Source: Microcaldota archaeon | GTDB lineage: Archaea > Micrarchaeota > Micrarchaeia > Anstonellales > Bilamarchaeaceae | Assembly (NCBI GenBank): GCA_018304385.1 | Contig: JAGVWJ010000006.1 | Coordinates: forward strand, 1-41,822 | Direction of reading: 5' to 3' | Length of the DNA: 41,822 nt | Part shown: positions 1 to 5,223 of the stretch, piece after piece | Layout: each line of letters begins with the position of its first letter | How positions within the stretch are numbered: position 1 is the first letter of the stretch | Notes under the pieces: generated by a model | Database searches by the model: none | Told to the model about the DNA's origin: nothing | Seen by the model: only the letters and a program-made list of their open reading frames with translations | Translations under genes and position numbers: made by a program

Positions 1-451
1 TTACTGCTTTTAGTGCATAGTTTATTTTATGATCTTTACTTACAATAATTGCAATTGTATCAATCATATCTGGCTGGAAATTAGGCATACCTACCATTTT
101 TTCCAAAATTGTTAGTGCATCAGCCTCTTTTAATGCCTCTCTAGTTTTTTTCTGTTCATTTAATATGATTAACCCATACCTAGACAGATCTTTTAAACTG
201 GTTATTTTTTTTGCTATTTTCTTTAATTTACTAACCTGTTCATTAGTAGCACCTTTCTTATTAAAGCTCTCAAGCATTTTTTCAATTCTACCTGGATCTT
301 CCTGTTCAATGCTTTCAGCTATTCTTTCTACTCTAGTTATTTGTTCACCACTGTGATTAGATATAAGAGGTGTAATAAGAGAAATAGCTAATATTAATGC
401 TCGTGCAGGACTTTTTTTATGTATGGGGGTGCGAGAGTAATTCAGTCGCAT
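1..451 (-). CDS. Hypothetical membrane-associated protein, C-terminus beyond window edge
   Basis: An open frame starts with ATG at 449-451 and stays open to the window edge, giving 150 residues so far. The N-terminus is short and basic, followed by a hydrophobic stretch (ALILAISLITPLIS, about residues 19-32) that looks like an uncleaved signal anchor or one membrane helix. The rest is charged and predicted helical (SFNKKGATNEQVSKLKK, then NEQKKTREALKEADAL), possibly coiled coil. It lies about 50 bases downstream of purM on the same strand with a TATA-like TTTTAAAAA near 478-488, so it may have its own leaderless transcript. I do not recognise the family. Confidence that it is coding is good; function is unknown. 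Confidence 0.6.
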   Translation of the reverse strand, partial: MRLNYSRTPIHKKSPARALILAISLITPLISNHSGEQITRVERIAESIEQEDPGRIEKMLESFNKKGATNEQVSKLKKIAKKITSLKDLSRYGLIILNEQKKTREALKEADALTILEKMVGMPNFQPDMIDTIAIIVSKDHKINYALKAV

Positions 452-501
452 AATCTCTTATATTCTAAACCATTTTTAAAAGTGTGTCCCACTTGCAATT
501 T

Positions 502-1488
502 TTATGATAGTTCGAAGTTTTTATTTTCATATTCTAACCAAACTCCTTTTTTATCTGTTATCTCTCCAATAGTTTGGTTTTTTACGCCGTGTTTTGTTAG
601 TAACTGTTTTACTCCTGTTTCATCCTCTTTTTTTGCAACTAAAACCATACCAATTCCACAATTAAAAGTTCTATACATTTCGCGCACATCATTAACTTTT
701 TCATTAATCGCTTCAAATATTTTTGGCATTTTCTGCATAGCGTTTAGCGAGAAACCAAATTCTTTATTTAATCTAGTTAATTTGCTAAATGCACCGCCAG
801 TTATATGCGCGATGCCATGCAATTCATGCTGCGCAATAACATCAAGTACCGGCTTAACATAAATGCGCGTAGGAACAAGCATTTCTTTCCCCCATTTTTT
901 AATATCAAGCGCTTTGCGCGCAAGCGTATAACCATTGCTATGTAATCCACTGCTTTCTAAACCAATAAGCACATCACCTTTCTGAATTGCCTGGCCAGTG
1001 ATTACCTTATCTATTATCCTGCCAATTACTGTAAATGTTAAATCAAATGTTTTGTCGTTTTTAAGTAGTTCTGGAACAATTGCAGTTTCGCCACCAATAA
1101 TTGCGCAATTGCTTTCTTGCGCACCAGCTACTAAGCCTTTCATAATTTCGCTAACAAGCGCATCATCTTCCTTTGCTAATGCTAAATAATCAACACCAAC
1201 CAATGGTTCAGCGCCCATGCAAACTATGTCATTTACATTCATTGCAATTGCGTCTATTCCAACTGTATCATATTTTTCAAGTGCTTGCGCAACGAGTACT
1301 TTAGTTCCAACACCATCACAATGCATAACTAATTGCTCATTCCCAACTTGAAACACACCGCCATAATGTCCAAAAATAGGTAGCGGTTCGCCTTGTTTGC
1401 CTTTGCGCAATGCAAACGTGCTACTAATCATCTGCCATATGTTGCTCTGGATTTTCTTAACTTCATTAACGTTAACTGGGTATTTCAT
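502..1488 (-). CDS. purM: Phosphoribosylformylglycinamidine cyclo-ligase (AIR synthetase)
   Basis: PurM performs the ATP-dependent ring closure of formylglycinamidine ribonucleotide to aminoimidazole ribonucleotide in cytosolic de novo purine synthesis. The 328-residue length fits the family. Visible hallmarks are the N-terminal nucleotide-site motif CDGVGTKVLVA (about residues 57-67), NVNDIVCMGAEPL around residues 85-97, the IIGGETA motif near residue 130, and the SSGLHSNGYTLAR and HITGGAF motifs of the C-terminal AIRS domain. The ATG overlaps the stop of the upstream HAD phosphatase by 4 bases, so the two are probably translationally coupled. No other pur genes are in the window. Confidence 0.96.
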   Translation of the reverse strand: MKYPVNVNEVKKIQSNIWQMISSTFALRKGKQGEPLPIFGHYGGVFQVGNEQLVMHCDGVGTKVLVAQALEKYDTVGIDAIAMNVNDIVCMGAEPLVGVDYLALAKEDDALVSEIMKGLVAGAQESNCAIIGGETAIVPELLKNDKTFDLTFTVIGRIIDKVITGQAIQKGDVLIGLESSGLHSNGYTLARKALDIKKWGKEMLVPTRIYVKPVLDVIAQHELHGIAHITGGAFSKLTRLNKEFGFSLNAMQKMPKIFEAINEKVNDVREMYRTFNCGIGMVLVAKKEDETGVKQLLTKHGVKNQTIGEITDKKGVWLEYENKNFELS

Positions 1489-2144
1489 GATATCCGCTCA
1501 ATTCTATCTATTATTTTATATAAACCAGCTAAGTTTTTTATTATAGCACGTGCATCAGAAAAACCCATCCTCCTATTGATTCTTGTTTTTAATGCAATAG
1601 AAAACATATTCGCTGCATTTGCAGCTTTAATGCCAGCCGGAGCGTCCTCTACTACTATACAGAGTTTTGGCCTAATGCCTAGGCGCTTTGCAGTTTCTAT
1701 AAATATGTCCGGAAATGGTTTACTTTTCCTAACTTCTTCACCTGAAACAGTAACGTCGAAGTAGTTTTTTATTTTTAATCCTGCCAACACCATATCGATC
1801 CATCTTATTGGAGATGACGAAGCAACAGCTAGTTTAAATCTTTTTTTCCTTAGTTTATTCAAAAAGCGCTGCAAGTTATTGCTGGCCATTAATTTTTTCT
1901 TCAATAATGCTTCATATAAGGGCCTTTCAAATTTTTTTATTTCTCCAACATTAGCACGAAGTCTGTGTTTTTTTATTATCTCTTCCCAAAATGCATCTTC
2001 TGTCCAGCCCAAATATTTTTTCAATTCTTTGTTTGTAATTGCACTGCCAAAATGCGCAATAGCTTTCTTTTCTGCAGCAAAATGTAATGGTTGCGAATCT
2101 ACAAGTACGCCGTCCATATCGAATATTATTGCCCTGAATCGCAT
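1485..2144 (-). CDS. HAD-superfamily phosphatase, beta-phosphoglucomutase-like
   Basis: This 219-residue protein has the full haloacid dehalogenase set: motif I FDMDGVLVDS with nucleophile Asp9 and acid Asp11, motif II VASSSP near residue 108, motif III lysine in RKSKPFPDIF, and motif IV VVEDAPAGIKAA. The helical cap between motifs I and II is of the subclass I type seen in beta-phosphoglucomutase, phosphoglycolate phosphatase and relatives. Substrate cannot be read from sequence, though coupling to purM hints at a sugar phosphate or nucleotide metabolite. It shares 4 bases with purM downstream and lies 28 bases from the ankyrin gene upstream, so the three may be cotranscribed. Confidence 0.88.
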   Translation of the reverse strand: MRFRAIIFDMDGVLVDSQPLHFAAEKKAIAHFGSAITNKELKKYLGWTEDAFWEEIIKKHRLRANVGEIKKFERPLYEALLKKKLMASNNLQRFLNKLRKKRFKLAVASSSPIRWIDMVLAGLKIKNYFDVTVSGEEVRKSKPFPDIFIETAKRLGIRPKLCIVVEDAPAGIKAANAANMFSIALKTRINRRMGFSDARAIIKNLAGLYKIIDRIERIS

Positions 2145-2172
2145 AAGTAGATGAAGTATGTTTATTTATTAA

Positions 2173-3150
2173 TTATTTCTTCTGTGCTTCTTCAAGCATT
2201 TTCATAATCTCGTCATTAGCAACCATATAAACCTTTTTGATTTCAGCATTGTTATTAAGTAATAATTTTAAAATATCTACAAATCCTGCAGCGCAAGCTA
2301 TTGTTATTGATCTTCTTCCTGTAGAATCTTCTGTATTTACGTTTGCACCTTGTTTTATAAGTAGTTCTACAATTTCTGCATACCCATAATACGTAGCTTT
2401 TATTATAGGATAATCATCTTCAACACTTGCATTAACATCTGCTCCGTTCTCTATAGCTGTCGCAACTCCTTTTATATTCCTGTTTCCTATTGCATTTACT
2501 AGCTGTACATTTGCCATGATCTGTTCTGTAGGACTTATTTCTTTTGTTGGTTTTTTTATTTCTGGCGCAGCCTCAACCTTTGGTTTTAGTAGCTCTTCAA
2601 TTTCATGAAATCCCTTTCGCCTCGCATAATCATAAGCAACCTTTGGCGAATATTTATGGTAGTGATCTTTATTTGCACCTTTCTCCAGTAATACCTTTAC
2701 AACTTCCGTATGTCCGTTATCTGCTGCAAGTATAAGTGCATTACCACCCTCACTAGTTTCTGCCTCAATATCTGCACCTTTTTCTATTAATATTCTAACA
2801 ACATCTGCATGCCCTTCGCCAGCAGCCCTTATTAGCGCAGTTTCTCCATTTGCATTTCTTGTATCTACATTAGCGCCATGTTCTAATAATAATTTAATTC
2901 CTTCTACATTGCCTTTTGCAGCAGAATATATTAATGGAGTAAAAGCGTTATTATCAGCTGCATTAACATTTGCTTCTTTCTCCACCAGTAATTTCATAAT
3001 TTCAGTGTGCCCCATTATAGAAGCGGCTATTAGTGCTGTTGCACCGATCTGCGGTTCTTTACCATTTACTTCCGCGCCTTTATCCAAAGCTTGCTTTACG
3101 CCTTCTAAATCTCCATTCCCAGCAGAATTTATTAGTTGAGTATCTGACAT
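2173..3150 (-). CDS. Ankyrin-repeat protein
   Basis: About eight ankyrin repeats cover most of the protein; the repeat core is seen as GATALIAASIMGHTEIMKLL, TPLIYSAAKGNVEGIKLLL and ETALIRAAGEGHADVVRIL. A non-repeat linker (about residues 185-205, KPKVEAAPEIKKPTKEIS) separates a five-repeat block from a three-repeat block beginning QIMANVQLVNAIGNRN. The start at 3150 (MSDTQL) is preferred over an upstream in-frame codon because GGTGAT stands 4 bases ahead of it. There is no signal peptide or membrane helix, so it is probably a cytosolic protein-binding scaffold. Partner unknown. It is divergent from the gene at 3212. Confidence 0.85.
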   Translation of the reverse strand: MSDTQLINSAGNGDLEGVKQALDKGAEVNGKEPQIGATALIAASIMGHTEIMKLLVEKEANVNAADNNAFTPLIYSAAKGNVEGIKLLLEHGANVDTRNANGETALIRAAGEGHADVVRILIEKGADIEAETSEGGNALILAADNGHTEVVKVLLEKGANKDHYHKYSPKVAYDYARRKGFHEIEELLKPKVEAAPEIKKPTKEISPTEQIMANVQLVNAIGNRNIKGVATAIENGADVNASVEDDYPIIKATYYGYAEIVELLIKQGANVNTEDSTGRRSITIACAAGFVDILKLLLNNNAEIKKVYMVANDEIMKMLEEAQKK

Positions 3151-3177
3151 AAAATCACCAGCTACTATCACCATGAT

Positions 3178-3190
3178 AAATTTAATAAAT
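3178..3190 (+). promoter_or_regulatory. TATA-like promoter of the gene at 3212
   Basis: The AT-rich box ATTTAATAAAT is centred about 27 bases before the ATG at 3212, the spacing expected for a leaderless archaeal transcript. This spacing is the main reason for choosing that start. Confidence 0.45.
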
Positions 3191-3211
3191 CATACTTATC
3201 AATCTTATCTC

Positions 3212-3637
3212 ATGCAATTACTTGGAAGTTTCTCAGAGTTCACAAAGCGCGTGGTATCAGCAGCAAGGCTTGGTAGATTGCCAAAGCATGACATAAAAAA
3301 ACTAGAGCGTTTGCTTAATAGAACTGGAAAGCGCAATACTATTCTTGCTAAAGGGATATTGTCTGCATTAAGCGCAGGTGGTGCAAGTGACCAAGATATA
3401 AACCGCTTTAGTGATTTATTGGAAAAGGCCAATCATCGTATTACAGAGGATAAAGAGCCATTCACAGAACCAGAGAAAAAGGAGATCGGTGAGCTATTTA
3501 AGCGCGCTTATGTTTCTATTAAGGCAGCGAATTGGTTTGCTTCTCAGATTGATGAATTGGTTGCAGAGGAAATTGAGGAATTTATTAAAGGTAAACGTTC
3601 AGTAGTTATTCCAACTAAGAAATTTGAAACAGTATGA
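3212..3637 (+). CDS. Hypothetical helical protein, 141 aa
   Basis: An all-helical, charged protein starting MQLLGSFSEFTKR. It shows no membrane segment, no cysteines and no motif that I recognise. The ATG is preferred over the in-frame codon 39 bases upstream because of the TATA-box spacing and because the upstream stretch overlaps the divergent ankyrin promoter. It ends just before a short hairpin with a T run. Regular acidic and basic helices (EPEKKEIGELFKRAY and DELVAEEIEEF) suggest a small structural or binding protein. Function not assigned. Confidence 0.6.
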   Translation: MQLLGSFSEFTKRVVSAARLGRLPKHDIKKLERLLNRTGKRNTILAKGILSALSAGGASDQDINRFSDLLEKANHRITEDKEPFTEPEKKEIGELFKRAYVSIKAANWFASQIDELVAEEIEEFIKGKRSVVIPTKKFETV

Positions 3638-3640
3638 AGA

Positions 3641-3660
3641 AAAACCCGTTTGGGTTTTTT
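3641..3660 (+). terminator. Short hairpin with T run after the 141-aa gene
   Basis: AAAACCC and GGGTTTT form an inverted repeat around a 3-4 base loop and run into six T residues, directly after the stop codon at 3637. Archaeal termination needs mainly the T run, so this is a plausible terminator. Confidence 0.5.
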
Positions 3661-3692
3661 ATAAAGTGATTGCATGAATTGTCGTCAGGGCA

Positions 3693-3721
3693 TTGTCACG
3701 AGGGCAAAAAAATCGTGACAA
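3693..3721 (+). promoter_or_regulatory. Inverted TTGTCACGA / TCGTGACAA pair
   Basis: TTGTCACGA at 3693-3701 and its exact reverse complement at 3713-3721 start 20 bases apart. The same 9-mer recurs twice, again 20 bases apart, at 4400-4408 and 4420-4428. Two helical turns of spacing suggests a dimeric regulator site; a hairpin in RNA is the alternative reading. Confidence 0.45.
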
Positions 3722-3724
3722 GAC

Positions 3725-3822
3725 TTGACGCGATACGCGTCAATGCAAAAAAATTCCGACAAATATCTCGACATGATTGTTGCATTGCAACAATATGCCC
3801 ATTGTTCACGCGAACAATTGGG
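3725..3822 (+). promoter_or_regulatory. Three consecutive hairpins ahead of the LAGLIDADG-like gene
   Basis: Three inverted repeats follow one another: TTGACGCGATACGCGTCAA at 3725-3743 (8-bp arms), ATTGTTGC/GCAACAAT at 3776-3794, and CCCATTGTTC/GAACAATTGGG at 3798-3822 with one unpaired base. The last ends 6 bases before the AGGAGG ribosome binding site of the gene at 3842. If transcribed, this is a highly structured 5' leader. Confidence 0.4.
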
Positions 3823-3841
3823 AAACCAGGAGGTTTTCTCA

Positions 3842-4405
3842 ATGAAAATCAAACTAACCCCAGAACTTGCTTATATAATAGGTTTTTGGCGCAAGCGACG
3901 CGCATATGAGGGTTTGGGTGTCCGGGGCTTAAAGGAGCATATAGAACTATTTTCCAAGGAAGTTCTTGATAGGCAACTAACTACTTCTGATAAATTGCTT
4001 ATAGATGACAAAAAGATCTATTTTTACCATACTGCGTATAGAAAATTTTTTCAGGATATTGAAAACGAGCAGTTAGAGCGCTTTAAATATCTGAACGAAT
4101 ATGCAGCTAGCTACTTAGCTGGTTTGTTTGATAGCGTAGGCGGTATAGATGAGAAAGGGTTTGTATTTGTTGATAAGGCAAATCCGGCAGATGAGATTCT
4201 GCTTATGCGCCTTGGGTTTGGAGCGCGCTGGCGTGACGGTAAGTTGATTATTGAAAGGCCCAAGGCATTTTTGACTTTTGTTAAAAACTATGTGAAACTA
4301 CTTGCGGGCCATGAGGTATTTGGGCTTATTGCTGGAAAAAAGAAAAAAACCAATACTAAGAATTTACCACACGAACCTAACCTGCAGGTTCAAACAATTT
4401 CGTGA
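3842..4405 (+). CDS. Degenerate LAGLIDADG-fold protein, probably not a nuclease
   Basis: Start chosen because AGGAGGT lies 8 bases upstream of the ATG; longer in-frame versions would run through the hairpin chain. The 187-residue product opens TPELAYIIGFW, typical of the first helix of LAGLIDADG domains, and has YLAGLFDSVGGID at about residues 91-103. In active enzymes the motif carries Asp or Glu just before the final Gly; here that position is Val, so metal-dependent cleavage is probably lost. Only one motif is present, so it would act as a dimer. The Lys-rich tail (GKKKKTNTKN) fits nucleic acid binding. A regulatory role similar in principle to WhiA-like proteins is an inference. TCGTGACAA sites flank the gene on both sides. 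Confidence 0.65.
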   Translation: MKIKLTPELAYIIGFWRKRRAYEGLGVRGLKEHIELFSKEVLDRQLTTSDKLLIDDKKIYFYHTAYRKFFQDIENEQLERFKYLNEYAASYLAGLFDSVGGIDEKGFVFVDKANPADEILLMRLGFGARWRDGKLIIERPKAFLTFVKNYVKLLAGHEVFGLIAGKKKKTNTKNLPHEPNLQVQTIS

Positions 4406-4441
4406 CAAGCAGTGCTTAATCGTGACAAAGGTTTTTAAATA
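4400..4441 (+). promoter_or_regulatory. Paired TCGTGACAA sites abutting a TATA box
   Basis: Direct copies of TCGTGACAA start at 4400 and 4420, exactly 20 bases apart. The first overlaps the stop codon of the LAGLIDADG-like gene, and the second touches a TATA-like GGTTTTTAAATAG at 4429-4441. This is the geometry of an operator just upstream of the BRE/TATA region and would control the structured transcript and small-gene operon that follow. Confidence 0.5.
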
Positions 4442-4452
4442 GAACAAACGTA

Positions 4453-4566
4453 AGTAATACTGATTAATATGTCTGGAGATCTAGGTTTAGGAACAACTAC
4501 AGTATTCTAATTTTGTCAGTCCAATCCCTAGAGAACTTTGAGTTTTTTTCTTGGGTTAGTATTACT
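4453..4566 (+). ncRNA. Candidate structured RNA or leader with a 13-codon ORF
   Basis: AGTAATACT (4453-4461) pairs exactly with AGTATTACT (4558-4566), and inside it TCTAGG (4480-4485) pairs with CCTAGA (4527-4532). A TATA box at 4429-4441 would start transcription near 4460. Within the loop lies a tiny ORF at 4469-4510 encoding MSGDLGLGTTTVF, close to the predicted 5' end. It could be an sRNA, a leader peptide with attenuator, or a riboswitch-like leader for the operon at 4594-5172. It matches no RNA family that I recognise. Confidence 0.35.
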
Positions 4567-4663
4567 AATAGAAAAATATGTGGGGTGATAAGAATGGAAA
4601 TAAAAAACAAAGGGTGGTTAGAAACAGTGTAATGGAATAAAAAATAGAGGAAGAAAATCAGCA

Positions 4664-4795
4664 TTGGATGCAGATGGTCGCCAGTATGTAAGGCAACTTT
4701 ACTGGGCAGGCGATTTCACAATACGCGAATTAGCATGCGTATTCAAAGTATCGCGAACTTCTATCTTGCGATACTTGCAGGAGGTGGGAAGATGA
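4664..4795 (+). CDS. Small helix-turn-helix protein, start uncertain
   Basis: The frame encodes RQLYWAGDFTIRELACVF followed by KVSRTSILRYLQE, a textbook helix-turn-helix of the resolvase/invertase C-terminal type. A TTG at 4664 with GAGG about 9 bases upstream gives 43 residues. Similarity to that type seems to extend further upstream (KNRGRKSALDADG), where no ATG is in frame. A strong GGGGTGAT site and ATG at 4594 open another frame (MEIKNKGWLETV, stop at 4630-4632). A +1 shift would join the two into one protein. The stop overlaps the next ATG (ATGA), so translation is coupled. Probably a small DNA-binding regulator of its own operon. Confidence 0.55.
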   Translation: MDADGRQYVRQLYWAGDFTIRELACVFKVSRTSILRYLQEVGR

Positions 4796-4983
4796 AACCA
4801 CTTCATATAGAAAGAGTAAAGAAGGCGATAAGCGATAATGATAGACGCAAGAGATATCGTGCAGTAGACTGGCTTGCAAAACACGACAATATAAATGGGC
4901 TATTAGATGTTATGGATAACAGTAGATGCGATAATACTAGGTTACGTGCAGAGGTCGCTCTTTCAAAATATAATTTCAAGTAA
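4792..4983 (+). CDS. Small HEAT-like protein, 63 aa
   Basis: The ATG overlaps the stop of the HTH gene and is preceded by AGGAGGTG at 5 bases, one of the strongest ribosome binding sites in the window. The product has the helix pattern of one HEAT or PBS-lyase type repeat (RAVDWLAKHDNINGLLDVM, then NTRLRAEVALSKY). It is too short to be a full solenoid, so it may oligomerise or bind the HTH partner. No catalytic motif. Cotranscribed with its neighbours. Confidence 0.6.
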   Translation: MKPLHIERVKKAISDNDRRKRYRAVDWLAKHDNINGLLDVMDNSRCDNTRLRAEVALSKYNFK

Positions 4984-4995
4984 AGAGGTGTTTAT

Positions 4996-5172
4996 ATGGG
5001 AAGTTGTTTTATGGTACGAAGAGAAGAAGCAGGAATAGGGAAAGGAGTTCCAATTGCCAGAATTCCAATTGCTAAAAAACCACCGTCTGATCGCCTTGCT
5101 GATGAACATGCTGCATGCGGCCAAATCGCAGTTATTGCTGATAAGGTAGCCAGAGGAGAAAAACCCAAGTAA
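4996..5172 (+). CDS. Hypothetical 58-aa protein
   Basis: Third gene of the small operon, starting 12 bases after the previous stop behind a GAGGTG site at 4985-4990. The product begins MGSCFMVRREEAGIG and contains a short internal repeat (GVPIARIPIAKKP) and two cysteines (near residues 4 and 41). No family recognised. Ribosome binding site, spacing and codon use support coding. Confidence 0.5.
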   Translation: MGSCFMVRREEAGIGKGVPIARIPIAKKPPSDRLADEHAACGQIAVIADKVARGEKPK

Positions 5173-5187
5173 CTTATCTCTTTTTAT

Positions 5188-5203
5188 TTTTTTATATATT
5201 ACA
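5188..5203 (+). promoter_or_regulatory. TATA box of thrS
   Basis: A TTTTTTATATATTACA box is centred about 27-28 bases ahead of the ATG at 5224, consistent with leaderless transcription of the ThrRS gene. Confidence 0.5.
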
Positions 5204-5223
5204 TTATCTAGAGATGATTGCTT

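Noticed and set aside
3670..3909. Open frames starting before the hairpin chain (TTG at 3670 and 3725)
   Set aside because: They would translate through perfect palindromes, while an ATG with a strong AGGAGGT lies at 3842 and begins exactly at the conserved LAGLIDADG N-terminus.
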